Notes: a model not told the origin generated them from the sequence alone. DNA of 64,000 bases from Arthrobacter sp. YN (GCF_002224285.1 NZ_CP022436.1:4216001-4280000); one strand, 5' to 3'; positions 35,089 to 42,799 are shown, numbered from the stretch's first letter. Numbers and translations are program-made.

Positions 35089-35607
35089 GGAGTCTCCTAC
35101 TGCTCCACTCAAGGTCAGGATCTCGTCGACAACGTGCGCGAGCGGAGCGGTGGCGTCGATGGCGATGCCACCTCGCGGAATGTCCGCCATCGTGCGATGC
35201 AACCGGCGTATGAGGTCCCGTTCCGCTTGCCGACCCTCTCCTCCCCACTGGTCGTCCCGCCGGTCGTCGAGCCGGCGAGTCAAGGTTTCGGTGTCGATCT
35301 CGAGCACGAAGACGCCGTTGAACAGGTCAATGAACTTCGCGAAATTTCTCGATCCCCCACACAAGAACGTCACCGCCTCGCGCTGATCTGCGACGAGCGC
35401 CTTCACTTTGTCGACCCGCCAAATGTGGTGATCGTGAACGGCAAGACCAGTGACGTCCTCTATCGGTGCCCCGGTCTCCGGATCACCCTGGTACGCGAGT
35501 TCGCGATCGCCGTGAACGACGTGGTAACCGCGCCTTGCCAACTCCTCGCATACAGAGGTTTTCCCGGTTCCGGACCCTCCTTCAATGAGGAAGTTTCTCC
35601 TGCCCAT
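35080..35607 (-). CDS. Cassette gene: P-loop kinase-like (AAA) protein
   Basis: A 175-residue P-loop protein with Walker A GGSGTGKTS at the N-terminus, HGDRELAYQGDPETG, and an RRLDDRRDDQWGG lid-like stretch. It resembles small nucleotide/sugar kinases or ATPases annotated as ATP-binding proteins. Its last codons and stop fall inside the repeat at 35063-35088, so the C-terminal residues depend on repeat sequence. Target unknown. Confidence 0.8.
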   Translation of the reverse strand: MGRRNFLIEGGSGTGKTSVCEELARRGYHVVHGDRELAYQGDPETGAPIEDVTGLAVHDHHIWRVDKVKALVADQREAVTFLCGGSRNFAKFIDLFNGVFVLEIDTETLTRRLDDRRDDQWGGEGRQAERDLIRRLHRTMADIPRGGIAIDATAPLAHVVDEILTLSGAVGDSAR

Positions 35608-35636
35608 AGTGAATGGTAGTCAGACACTGCACACGA

Positions 35637-35662
35637 GCCCGTTAGGGGATGCTTTAGCGGAG
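35637..35662. repeat. Array repeat
   Basis: GCCCGTTAGGGG, then ATGC, right TTTAGCGGAG. The right arm has been copied into the 45-bp tandem repeats that follow. Confidence 0.7.
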
Positions 35663-35742
35663 CCTCCCCATGCCCAGCGTACAATCCGGCGGTAGCCTTT
35701 AGCGGAGCCTCCCCATGCCCAGCGTACAATCCGGCGGTAGCC
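35653..35742. repeat. 45-bp tandem duplication at a cassette junction
   Basis: Two perfect 45-bp units beginning TTTAGCGGAGCCTCCCC (35653-35697, 35698-35742) and a partial third TTTAG. They start within the right arm of the array repeat and end 37 bp before the YunG-like gene. Confidence 0.9.
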
Positions 35743-35779
35743 TTTAGTATTCAGTGGCTGACCTAGATACGCTGTCTCC

Positions 35780-36166
35780 ATGGCCCACACGTTGCTCGAG
35801 CTCGAACGCGCATTCCGCTCGTCCTGGAGCGAGGATACGACGTGCCTCAACGCCAACAGTCTCATGAAGTGGCGCTCGGACAATGCTGCGCATGGCCAGT
35901 GCGGACCCACAGCTCTCGTCGTTCAGGACCTACTCGGTGGTGATTTGCTCATCGGAGACGTCAGTGGTGGCAACGAGGACGACGAAGTCCACTACTGGAA
36001 CCGATTCCCCGGGGGCCTCGAGATCGACCTGACGCGAGAACAATTCAAGAATCACCGCGTCATCGGAGAACCTCGCGTCGTCGTCCGGCCGGCAGAAGGT
36101 CCCCGAGCGTACGCCAGGGAGTATCAACTGCTTCGCGCGAGGGTGCTTTCCGCGCTCAACCTTTGA
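35780..36166 (+). CDS. Cassette gene: YunG-like protein
   Basis: A 128-residue protein matching the YunG group: GQCGPTALVVQDLLGGDLL, then EVHYWNRFPGGLEIDLTREQ. The Cys, His and Asp order (GQCG, HYWN, EIDLTR) is like a papain-type triad, but function is not established. The repeat at 36184 lies 18 bp after its stop and is shared with the convergent GNAT gene. Confidence 0.75.
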   Translation: MAHTLLELERAFRSSWSEDTTCLNANSLMKWRSDNAAHGQCGPTALVVQDLLGGDLLIGDVSGGNEDDEVHYWNRFPGGLEIDLTREQFKNHRVIGEPRVVVRPAEGPRAYAREYQLLRARVLSALNL

Positions 36167-36183
36167 CCAGCACTCTTCATTAC

Positions 36184-36209
36184 GTCCTGTAAGGGATCCC
36201 TTACCGGGA
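36184..36209. repeat. Array repeat containing a stop codon
   Basis: GTCCTGTAAGG, GATC centre, right CCTTACCGGGA. The TAA stop of the minus-strand GNAT gene is in its right arm. Confidence 0.85.
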
Positions 36210-36728
36210 AAGTACCTTCTCAAACAAAAGGTTGCGCTCGTCGTAGTAAGAATCAGTGACGCCACGTGACTGCATCCCCAGCCGCTCACACACTCGTAGT
36301 GATGGCGCATTGAGTGGATCAGTTACGGCGACAAGAGAACGAAGTCCATTGCTCGCAGCATCAGCCATGACAGCACCTGCGGCCTCAGTGGCATAGCCTG
36401 CACCTTGGGCATCGGGGTGCAGATGCCAACCGATCTCCACAGGAGATTCGCCTTTAACCCCCGCCGAGAGCAGGATGGGCTTAAGGAGCAGATTGCCCAG
36501 CAACTTGTGAGAATCGCGAGCGGTAATGATCCAGATCCCGTGAATTGGGTCGTCAATGGCCCGACGGCGAATGATGGACTGAAGAGCTTCTGAGCGGTCG
36601 GTCATCGGCTTCGCATAGGGTCCGAGGAACCGAATTGTCTCCCACCGGGACTCGAGGTCAAATAGAAAATCTGCGTCGTTCGACTCCCATGGGCGCATAA
36701 TCAATCTCTCGCTGCTGATGGTCCGCAT
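36201..36728 (-). CDS. Cassette gene: GNAT N-acetyltransferase (RimJ/RimL type)
   Basis: A 175-residue GNAT protein: TISSERLIMRPWESNDADFL at the start, EIGWHLHPDAQGAGYATEAA (acetyl-CoA-binding A motif with Q-G-A-G-Y-A) and AVTDPLNAPSLRVCERLGMQ. It probably acetylates a small molecule or protein N-terminus. The final codons LSR and stop lie within the array repeat. Confidence 0.88.
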   Translation of the reverse strand: MRTISSERLIMRPWESNDADFLFDLESRWETIRFLGPYAKPMTDRSEALQSIIRRRAIDDPIHGIWIITARDSHKLLGNLLLKPILLSAGVKGESPVEIGWHLHPDAQGAGYATEAAGAVMADAASNGLRSLVAVTDPLNAPSLRVCERLGMQSRGVTDSYYDERNLLFEKVLSR

Positions 36729-36779
36729 GCGTCAATTATTGACCACATCTGATCCAATTTCCGCGAGTCCTAGGAGGCG

Positions 36780-36805
36780 TCCCGTAAGCCGGCCCCTTAT
36801 CGGGC
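36780..36805. repeat. Array repeat, likely inverted orientation
   Basis: TCCCGTAAGCC, GGCC centre, right CCTTATCGGGC; the left arm reads like the complement of the usual GGCTTACGGRC arm. Confidence 0.75.
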
Positions 36806-36881
36806 GGCCACTTCGAAGGGCTCTCGTGTTGCTAGATAGCACGGTGCAACTCTCGGGTTCAGCATTGAGCCCTTGGCTCGC

Positions 36882-37247
36882 TCAGACCTGGTCCAGCGTG
36901 ATTTCCAGAGACTTAGGCTGCTTGTTTGTGCCAAGCGCCCATTCCCAACCGGGTAGAAGGGCAGCGTTCCTGAAGAAGTCTTCGAGAGCAAAGTCGAAGG
37001 ACCACAGCCTGCCGCTGCCCATTGCAACGGTCTCAGGCGTCGTATCCCAGTAGAACGTGCATGACAGCTGCCACGTCGGAGCATCGTCGTCGCCGGCTTC
37101 AATGAACTGACGTGTGAGATCCACGTTGAACTCCTGGATGCCCCGCACCCCGTAAGTCCCGAACTGGGCAAGAACACCACCGCCATCTTCGTCCGCAGGG
37201 GCGCAGTCATTGGTCGGCATAGCCGCGAAACGCTCGAAGTCGTTCAT
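36882..37247 (-). CDS. Cassette gene: unknown 121-aa protein
   Basis: MNDFERFAAMPTNDCAPADE, then AQFGTYGVRGIQEFNVDLTR, SCTFYWDTTPETVAMG and DFFRNAALLPGWEWALG. It looks like a soluble conserved protein; no family is recognised. Small proteins of this size are often immunity or antitoxin proteins, but no partner toxin is seen next to it. The repeat at 36780 is 77 bp beyond its stop. Confidence 0.7.
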   Translation of the reverse strand: MNDFERFAAMPTNDCAPADEDGGGVLAQFGTYGVRGIQEFNVDLTRQFIEAGDDDAPTWQLSCTFYWDTTPETVAMGSGRLWSFDFALEDFFRNAALLPGWEWALGTNKQPKSLEITLDQV

Positions 37248-37262
37248 TACGGCACCGGGACT

Positions 37263-37544
37263 TCAAGCCCCGATGCGTTCTTCGGCCCCTATCACCGCAA
37301 GCATCTGCTCCAATTGGGCCTTGGACTCTCGAATCAGCATGCCCTGATTATCCAGCAGGAGACCGTCACGGCCGGAACCCGGCATCGGGCACCACCCACC
37401 GGACATAGGCGCCACGAATCGATGAAAGTCACAGTTGCAGCTCGCTCCGATCCGGAGTCCCGCTAGCCGACCCTCGAACGGACGTCCCGAATCACTGAAG
37501 GTGAGTCGTTGTCCGTCTCGCAGTGCTGGAGAATCGGTGCATGA
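37263..37544 (-). pseudogene. Open frame without a start (possible cassette remnant)
   Basis: The minus-strand frame is open for 93 codons and reads plausibly (LRDGQRLTFSDSGRPFEGRL; GASCNCDFHRFVAPMSGGWC; RESKAQLEQMLAVIGAEERI), with CxC and WCPMP as notable groups. No ATG, GTG or TTG start precedes the first third, and the 5' end runs into the start of the plus-strand gene at 37541. Probably truncated, or a short protein from the internal GTG or ATG. Confidence 0.35.
37457..37483. repeat. Array repeat, diverged, inverted
   Basis: GTCCCGCTAGCCGACC then CTCGAACGGAC resembles the complement of the consensus, but lies within the open frame above and may be chance. Confidence 0.3.
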
Positions 37545-38059
37545 TCAGCAAAGCAAAGGATGAGGGATTCGTGGTTCGTGTGGGCGGTCGGTCCCGAGCC
37601 GAGGTCGTGCACCTGCTTCGCAATAACGGAGTCTTGCTCAATAGCCACGCCGAGACACTGCTCGCTCACCCCGCATTCGAGGCCCCAACGAGTCAAACCT
37701 TACGAATCGTCGAGCGAACCGTAGACGAACTCGGCTTCAAGCACGGCGCGGTACAACCCAGAATATTCGCGGACGCGAGGAACCAAGGCCTCGAACTCTG
37801 CCCCTTGGTGACAGGACCGTACCTTCGATTGGCGATGATGGACCAAACGAACGCACCGGACTCCGTCCTGTCAGCACGCCGCGCCCCGACCGGGGCGATT
37901 CACGTCGCATCCGAGCCGCTGAGCAACGATGTGGAGGATCCCAAAGGTTTCTACCTCCGTGTCTTGGACGGGCAGCCCTGGCTAAGGGGTTACGTGTGCG
38001 ATGACACGTATGTGTGGGAGCCGGAGCAACGGCTCGCGTTCCTAAAGCCAACTGGCTAG
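37541..38059 (+). CDS. Cassette gene: conserved hypothetical protein
   Basis: A 172-residue protein beginning MISKAKDEGFVVRVGGRSRA, with EVVHLLRNNGVLLNSHAETL, VQPRIFADARNQGLELCPLV and GFYLRVLDGQPWLRGYVCDD. This pattern recurs in actinobacterial proteins of unknown function (sometimes labelled helicase without support). ATG 37541 follows GGAG. The repeat at 38135 lies 76 bp after the stop. Confidence 0.75.
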   Translation: MISKAKDEGFVVRVGGRSRAEVVHLLRNNGVLLNSHAETLLAHPAFEAPTSQTLRIVERTVDELGFKHGAVQPRIFADARNQGLELCPLVTGPYLRLAMMDQTNAPDSVLSARRAPTGAIHVASEPLSNDVEDPKGFYLRVLDGQPWLRGYVCDDTYVWEPEQRLAFLKPTG

Positions 38060-38134
38060 CAAGCCACAAGATCAGTTCCCGTTTTTTGAAGTCGCCTGCT
38101 CGGAGTGTCCGAGGTCGTTTGCGCAACCGCTCCC

Positions 38135-38160
38135 GCCCGGTAAAGGATCCGTTATCGTTC
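38135..38160. repeat. Array repeat
   Basis: GCCCGGTAAAGG, GATCC centre, right GTTATCGTTC. It lies between convergent genes, 14 bp from the tautomerase stop. Confidence 0.85.
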
Positions 38161-38173
38161 ACGATGCTGCCGG

Positions 38174-38563
38174 TCAGACCTCTACTTTGTAGCCAAGAGC
38201 GAGGTCAGCGGCGTTCAATCCTCTGATGCCCCAGTTCACCTTGGGAGTCTCGGTAATCGTGATCTCAAGACTGTGCGGCGCGATCCCGGCTTCCGCCTCG
38301 ATCCGATGGAAAAGCTCTGCGATCAACGCACGTTTGGCATCATCAGAGCGCCCCTCGAACATGGAGATCTCAATAATTGTGTAGTCGGCACCGCGATCCT
38401 CAGGATGAACGAAGTCCTCATCGTCCAGCAGGATAAAGCGCTGAAAGCACTTGTCTGCCGGATACTCCAAAGCGGCCATGACCGCACCGTGAATCGCGGT
38501 CTTCAACGTCGCCCGCCGAGGGCCAAGTGTCCCTCGATGCCCGTAAACGATAATTTGTGCCAT
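38174..38563 (-). CDS. Cassette gene: tautomerase-fold protein lacking Pro1
   Basis: A 129-residue protein of the tautomerase superfamily (two beta-alpha-beta units): MAQIIVYGHRGTLGPRRATL, FILLDDEDFVHPEDRG, EISMFEGRSDDAKRALIAEL and the terminal NWGIRGLNAADLALGYKVEV. The catalytic N-terminal Pro is replaced by Ala-Gln after Met, so classical tautomerase chemistry is unlikely. ATG 38563 is chosen; the upstream frame is not conserved in character. Confidence 0.8.
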   Translation of the reverse strand: MAQIIVYGHRGTLGPRRATLKTAIHGAVMAALEYPADKCFQRFILLDDEDFVHPEDRGADYTIIEISMFEGRSDDAKRALIAELFHRIEAEAGIAPHSLEITITETPKVNWGIRGLNAADLALGYKVEV

Positions 38564-38620
38564 GCGAGCACCATACCTGTCTGCGGGGATTGAAGCCGGC
38601 GGCCGAACGGGCACCAAAGC

Positions 38621-38646
38621 GTCCGGTGAGGGATCCCTCATCGGAC
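38621..38646. repeat. Array repeat, best palindrome
   Basis: GTCCGGTGAGG, GATC centre, CCTCATCGGAC: all but one base pair of the two arms match. The preceding GGGCACCARAGC context is shared with the copy at 35063. Confidence 0.92.
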
Positions 38647-38707
38647 ACAGGGCATGCATGTCCGCCGAAACGCTCTTATGGATGCGTTCGTTGGGTAGTC
38701 TCAGCTG

Positions 38708-39222
38708 GTGACTGACTACCGGCAACATCCCAGCGTCGTGGCACATTGGCGCGATGGTTCACTCCAGCCGCTTCCGGAAGCTCAGGAAGCGGAAGAGACC
38801 ATATGGTTTGCGGTGCCCCTGAACCTGACACGGAGCAGATGTGGGAGGGTCTTCGGGGTCGCTTGGAAAAGGATGGCACAGCTACTGTCCTGGCCGTCCC
38901 CGCGTATCTTTATGACGTGAACTTTGGCGACCAGGTTAACGTGATGCGATCAGCTGAGAATGCGCTCGTTGTCACCGGAGTGGAGCGCGACTCTCTCAAC
39001 TTCACATTCAGAGTCCTGCTGAAATCGGACGACCCCAACGCCTGGCAGCCCCTGGCCTCTGAACTGGCCGAGCAAGGTTGCCTCCTCGATTTCATCTCTC
39101 CGCGGTTCTTCGCCATATCTTGCGGCGAGCCCCAGGCGCAGGAAGTCGCCGACAGATTGTTCGCATTGGAACGCGATGGCGTCCTTCATTATGAGACCGG
39201 CCGAACACAACAGTTGAGGTAG
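38708..39222 (+). pseudogene. Cassette gene: DUF4265-like protein with a frameshift
   Basis: The N-terminal part is in one frame from GTG 38708 (VTDYRQHPSVVAHWRDGSLQ, EETIWFAVPLNL); the rest is in the -1 frame (EQMWEGLRGRLEKDGTATVL, YLYDVNFGDQVNVMRSAENA). Together they make one sensible protein of about 170 residues with the GDQV motif of DUF4265-type proteins. The switch falls around 38820-38835. It may be a decayed gene, a sequencing error or a recoded one. Confidence 0.55.
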
Positions 39223-39240
39223 GCAGCCGACGGAATGGGT

Positions 39241-39266
39241 GTCCGGTGAAGGATCCACGATCGCTC
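39241..39266. repeat. Array repeat
   Basis: GTCCGGTGAAGG, GATCC centre, right ACGATCGCTC (right arm diverged). It lies 18 bp after the DUF4265-like stop. Confidence 0.8.
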
Positions 39267-39303
39267 GTAAGCAGGGCTATGAAGGATCGGCAGGCTTCCT
39301 TGG

Positions 39304-39645
39304 CTAGGTTCTAGTCCTACTCCGTCGAAGTCTACGGGCGGCATGCCTGCTCGACTGGCTGGCCCAAGGTGCTTCTTCGATGGCAATGATGACGTTGTCG
39401 TCGACGTCGCTGGCGGGAAGTGAAGCCAGCCAGAGCACCGAAAGGGAAGTCCAATAGTCCATCTGAGTCGCCACCGCTGTCGTCGGAATCTTTGCCAGCG
39501 GAACCTTTGAAAGCAGTATCCCAGACACCATGGACAGCTCACTCTCGCGCGCTTCAAGTTCTGCTCGGACTTCTTCGTAAGGACGTTCAAGACAGGGAAG
39601 TAGTCCGACCGGGTTCTCTAGATCGAGTTGCCTTTTAGGCCGCAT
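39304..39645 (-). CDS. Cassette gene: unknown 113-aa protein
   Basis: MRPKRQLDLENPVGLLPCLE, then YEEVRAELEARESELSMVSG, VATQMDYWTSLSVLWLASLP and DVDDNVIIAIEEAPW, ending in a very basic Arg-rich tail. It is probably a soluble helical protein; no family is recognised. The repeat at 39241 is 37 bp beyond the stop. Confidence 0.6.
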   Translation of the reverse strand: MRPKRQLDLENPVGLLPCLERPYEEVRAELEARESELSMVSGILLSKVPLAKIPTTAVATQMDYWTSLSVLWLASLPASDVDDNVIIAIEEAPWASQSSRHAARRLRRSRTRT

Positions 39646-39802
39646 CTCATCACCTAAGTAGAGGACGTCTCCAACGAGACCGAGCCATGAGTGTTGTCCA
39701 AGCCAAAGTATCCGGATCCACGATGGGCGCATCCGACCAGTGTGGAATGCGGAATGCGGGACTGCAAAAAACGAAAACCAGATTCGTTACGGGTGGAGCA
39801 CC

Positions 39803-39828
39803 GTCCGGTAGAGGATCGGCTTACGGAC
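39803..39828. repeat. Array repeat
   Basis: GTCCGGTAGAGG, centre GATC region, right GGCTTACGGAC. It lies 15 bp from the stop of the gene at 39844. Confidence 0.9.
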
Positions 39829-39843
39829 GCTGGCGTGTGACCG

Positions 39844-40530
39844 TTAGCTCCGGGTCGTGAATTGGACTTCGATGTGCTTGAGCTCAGTGCGTGGAAGCAC
39901 TGCGGTGACGACGCCGCCGCCTGCCAGTCGGGCTCCGATGCCGTAGACGAACGGGTCCGTGTCGACCTCCGCGCCGGGCACATCGATTCCGTTGATTATG
40001 GTCCTAGCTTGGCCGTTGACCATCCGGCCGGTTACTGCGGGTGTGTGCTGGTCCCACGGTTTGCTACCCGGCCAGAGCTCCTGCCGGTACTGGTTCATAA
40101 GGATGTGGTTGACATGGTCTGCCAGGAGGCCTTGAACTGAAGAGCGCTCGGACGGCTCACGGTGCCAGGTGGTTCGCACTGCCTCCCAAAGTTGCGGATA
40201 GCGCATTCGCTCCACTTGCTCGATCAGCCAAGGGGGCCGTGGCCATGGCGGAACTTCCTCGATCGATCTGCGTGTCTTCTCGTCGAGGTCTGCTAGGTTA
40301 ATGCGGTCTGAGTGGTCATCCGGGTTTCGCCAGAGCGTGTAGGTGATGCTCGCCGTCATTTCGCTGTATCCACGATCATCCAAGCCGTAGCTCAGACCGA
40401 CGGAGTCCGTGTCCTCCAGCGACGGTTGGGGCATGAGCCCCAGCACCGGAATAGGCATGAGTTTCAGGTTCTCGACCCATTCGGAACGGGGGTCGGAGGC
40501 GTCCTCGGGAAGAATGCCAGCGGGTCTCAT
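39844..40530 (-). CDS. Cassette gene: conserved hypothetical protein
   Basis: A 228-residue soluble protein: LMPIPVLGLMPQPSLEDTDS, MTASITYTLWRNPDDHSDRI, EEVPPWPRPPWLIEQVERMR, GRMVNGQARTIINGIDVPGA and TAVLPRTELKHIEVQFTTRS. No family is recognised. ATG 40530 is used; 29 further upstream codons have no ribosome site. The largest gene of the array. Confidence 0.65.
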   Translation of the reverse strand: MRPAGILPEDASDPRSEWVENLKLMPIPVLGLMPQPSLEDTDSVGLSYGLDDRGYSEMTASITYTLWRNPDDHSDRINLADLDEKTRRSIEEVPPWPRPPWLIEQVERMRYPQLWEAVRTTWHREPSERSSVQGLLADHVNHILMNQYRQELWPGSKPWDQHTPAVTGRMVNGQARTIINGIDVPGAEVDTDPFVYGIGARLAGGGVVTAVLPRTELKHIEVQFTTRS

Positions 40531-40589
40531 GCCTCGACTATGAACTAAACGAGGGCACCCTGTAAACCGGAACGAGTTTCGGCTTCCAT

Positions 40590-40615
40590 GTCCGGAAAAG
40601 GATCCTCCACCGGAC
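40590..40615. repeat. Array repeat
   Basis: GTCCGGAAAAGG, GATCC centre, right CCACCGGAC. Only 39 bp from the next, truncated copy. Confidence 0.85.
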
Positions 40616-40654
40616 ATTGCACGTAGACTCCCAAGCGCGCCAGCACCTGCTGTG

Positions 40655-40674
40655 GTCCCGATCCACTATCGGAC
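40655..40674. repeat. Array repeat, 6-bp internal deletion
   Basis: GTCCCG joined to ATCCACTATCGGAC: the left arm has lost about six bases. It lies 3 bp before the stop of the tiny membrane gene. Confidence 0.7.
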
Positions 40675-40676
40675 GC

Positions 40677-40784
40677 TCAGAACCAATTCAGGACATCTTG
40701 CATTAGCCACATGACCAAGCCGAAGAGCAGGAAGATCGGCATGAGGTACAACACCCAGATGCCGTGAATTTTCCGCTTTGTCAT
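40677..40784 (-). CDS. Cassette gene: 35-aa single-span membrane protein
   Basis: M-T-K-R-K-I-H-G then a hydrophobic span (IWVLYLMPIFLLFGLVMWLM) and QDVLNWF. Basic N-terminus inside, aromatic-rich span. ATG 40784 has GGAAGGAG 6 nt upstream, a strong site, and the array repeat ends 2 bp from its stop. Too short for family assignment; a toxin-like or accessory membrane peptide is possible. Confidence 0.65.
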   Translation of the reverse strand: MTKRKIHGIWVLYLMPIFLLFGLVMWLMQDVLNWF

Positions 40785-41201
40785 GCGAGGCTCCTTCCGT
40801 TGACTGCGAGTTTACCCAGAGCCGCAGCCCGAACCTGCCTAGTATCGAGACAAGTCCTGCATATTGCGCAACGGAGCGAGGGGCATCAGCCAACTTTGGA
40901 TATCCCTGTCGCGCAGCTCTTGGATTGAAAATTTCTCGGCTGCCGATTGAGCGCCCGTAAGCCGATCGTGTGGCGGCCGCTGGTCAGCGATCCTTTGGCT
41001 TGGCGGACGTCGGCGCTGTGGTTGAGGAGCCGTAGGTCAGCGGAGACGGTTGCGTTCAAGGCGGGCTGTTGCGGCCGGGCTGGAGGCGGGCGGGCATGGG
41101 TGGTGGACTGCGTTTGCAAACCAGCCCTTGAAGGTCTTCGCGCCTGAAGCGTAACCTGCACGCAAGAAGCGGAGATTGCAAGATTGGCCTAGGAGCGCGG
41201 C
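40785..41201. other. Array stretch without a confident gene
   Basis: It holds one inverted-type repeat (40953-40978). A 66-codon plus-strand frame at 40947 is Arg/Trp/Cys-rich and begins inside the repeat; not accepted as a gene. Confidence 0.55.
40953..40978. repeat. Array repeat, inverted, diverged
   Basis: GCCCGTAAGCCGATC at left matches the complement of the GGCTTACGGGC arm; the other arm is eroded. Confidence 0.55.
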
Positions 41202-41585
41202 ATGAATGTGCTGAGCCAGATACTCGCCGGATCCACCAGCCTGGCGCTGATAAGCGTTGGCATCCTGGAGATCTTCTTCCATGGCGATCAACGGTTCCAC
41301 CGGATCTTCCTGATTAGGCCGGAAGACGTGCGCGCAGTGCGGATGTGGGCGATGAATGTTGGCGCCTACAACATCACCTTCGGCTTGGGCATCGCAGTGG
41401 GCCTGTGGCTGGTGAACTTCTCAGGCAATCCCGCCAGCGGGTCGGCCATAGTTATCTTCTGCTGCTCGTGCCACGTCTTCCTTGGTTTCTGGCTGTGGGT
41501 CACAGAGAAGCGCCTTCTGGTCAGCGCCATCGGCCAGGCGCTCTTCCCGGCGCTGGCAATCGTCTTCTACGTTCTCTTTCACTAG
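41202..41585 (+). CDS. Cassette gene: DUF1304-like membrane protein
   Basis: A 127-residue protein with four membrane spans: ILAGSTSLALISVGILEIFF, MNVGAYNITFGLGIAVGLWL, AIVIFCCSCHVFLGFWLWVT and LFPALAIVFYVLFH. The L-E-x-x-F in span 1 and N-x-G-x-Y-N in span 2 fit DUF1304. The repeat at 41642 is 57 bp after the stop. Function is unknown. Confidence 0.78.
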   Translation: MNVLSQILAGSTSLALISVGILEIFFHGDQRFHRIFLIRPEDVRAVRMWAMNVGAYNITFGLGIAVGLWLVNFSGNPASGSAIVIFCCSCHVFLGFWLWVTEKRLLVSAIGQALFPALAIVFYVLFH

Positions 41586-41641
41586 GGGTGGTGGTTGGCG
41601 AATGCTAGTAGCGGCGTTTTTGGTTACTACGCCACAGCAGC

Positions 41642-41666
41642 GCCCGTAGGGGATCGGCTTGCGGAC
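41642..41666. repeat. Array repeat (25 bp), right end of array
   Basis: GCCCGTAGGGG, centre ATC, right GGCTTGCGGAC. Last clear copy. Confidence 0.8.
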
Positions 41667-41793
41667 GTTCGACGAGCCGTCTGGGGGTCTGATCGGCAGA
41701 CTACCGTGTCACACTTCGCTGGCTTTGGGCCCGGCCCACCAGCAGGTTTCGGAGACGTTGAGTGGGATCAGCGCCCGACACCCTTGAGGAAGC

Positions 41794-42627
41794 ATGTTTG
41801 AATGGATCATCATGGAAGCCGCGAATTTTCCGCTTGGCTCTGAATCCGATCTGCAGCACGCGATGGAACAGAATCTAGCTGAGCATGCCAGTCACTTGCA
41901 CTGTAACCGCCTCGGTGCCTCCGTTGCGAAAACAGCCGATCTCCTGATCGCCGATAGCGGCCTGGCCGACGACACCTTCAACATCGTCGCCGCAGCCCAG
42001 TTCGCTCAGGACACAGCGCAAACCCGCACCGCGGAGACGGTCCGAACCCTGGCATCCACCGGCCGCCCGTTCTCCTGGTGGGTAGGCCCAGCCTCGACTC
42101 CTGGCAATCTTGCCGAATACCTTGAGAACGCCGGCCTCGAGGCGTCAGAGACAGAGACAGGCATGTGGAAGGACCTGCACGGCGACCTCCCTGAGACGCG
42201 GGTAGAAGACCTGACAATCCGTCAGGTGACCACCCCGGAACAGCTCGCCGATTACGCCGCGATCCTCGCTGCAAACTGGAGCCCGCCAGCAGCCACGGTC
42301 CAGCGATTCTTTGCCGAGGCCGCAGACTCGGCCCTCGCCACCGATTGCCCCGCTCGCTACCTGGTCGGATACATAAACGGTCGCCCCGTCTGTTCGGCCG
42401 AAGTGTTCTTGCATTCGAGCGTCGCCGGGATTTACAACATTGCCACGCTTGCCTCCGACCGCCGACGGGGCTTCGGCGGCGCAATCACCGTGGCCGCACT
42501 CGACACCGCGCGCGAAGCCGGATACGAAACCGCAGTATTGCAGGCCTCCGAGGACGGAGAACCCGTGTACCGCCGTCTCGGGTTTAAACCCTGTGGCCAC
42601 TTCACGGAATACGCCATCAGTCCCTAA
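41794..42627 (+). CDS. GNAT family N-acetyltransferase
   Basis: A 277-residue protein: a divergent N-terminal half ([20 protein letters not shown]) and a C-terminal GNAT domain ([20 protein letters not shown] with the R-R-x-x-G-x-G acetyl-CoA loop, and [20 protein letters not shown]). It starts at ATG 41794 behind GAGGAAGC. It follows the last clear array repeat, so it may be the terminal cassette; a scrap like a right arm (CCTCATCGGCAC) is seen near 42650. Confidence 0.85.
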   Translation: MFEWIIMEAANFPLGSESDLQHAMEQNLAEHASHLHCNRLGASVAKTADLLIADSGLADDTFNIVAAAQFAQDTAQTRTAETVRTLASTGRPFSWWVGPASTPGNLAEYLENAGLEASETETGMWKDLHGDLPETRVEDLTIRQVTTPEQLADYAAILAANWSPPAATVQRFFAEAADSALATDCPARYLVGYINGRPVCSAEVFLHSSVAGIYNIATLASDRRRGFGGAITVAALDTAREAGYETAVLQASEDGEPVYRRLGFKPCGHFTEYAISP

Positions 42628-42799
42628 CTCCGTCTTGCCACCTCACGTCCCCTCATCGGCACAAGAAACCCCTGTCCGTCACAGAGCCGATGTGATTGTC
42701 CGTGGAAGTGTGCGTGAAGGTTCATTCTGGCTCTTCAACATCCTGCACTCTGGGCGAATCCGCTACCGCGGCTGCCCCCCCAGTTCAGTGTCACCCGCT

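Larger units (their letters stand above)
32820..41666. repeat. Array of 26-bp palindromic repeats separating single genes
   Basis: About 20 copies, 16 clear, of an imperfect palindrome. Left arm: GYCCGGTDARGG. Centre: GATC. Right arm: SSYTWWCGGRC. Intervals are mostly 490-790 bp and carry one or two genes in either orientation, each unrelated to its neighbours. Repeats lie at gene 3' ends (14-80 bp after the stop) or contain the stop codon itself. None is seen elsewhere in the window apart from a possible scrap near 42650. No integrase, transposase or reverse transcriptase is present here. The arrangement resembles an integron cassette array, but the arms do not fit attC order. Confidence 0.8.

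Noticed and set aside
32820..41666. CRISPR array
   Set aside because: Repeats are imperfect palindromes with variable arms, and intervals are hundreds of bases and contain genes; no cas gene is present.
32820..41666. Canonical integron attC sites
   Set aside because: The element is 26 bp, symmetric around GATC, and the arm order (GTTARGG at left, CTAAC at right) is opposite to RYYYAAC...GTTRRRY; no intI gene or attI is visible. The likeness to a cassette array is kept as a finding without using the attC name.
42644..42664. Further array repeat after the GNAT gene
   Set aside because: Only a right-arm-like CCTCATCGGCAC is seen with no left arm; not enough to count as a copy.
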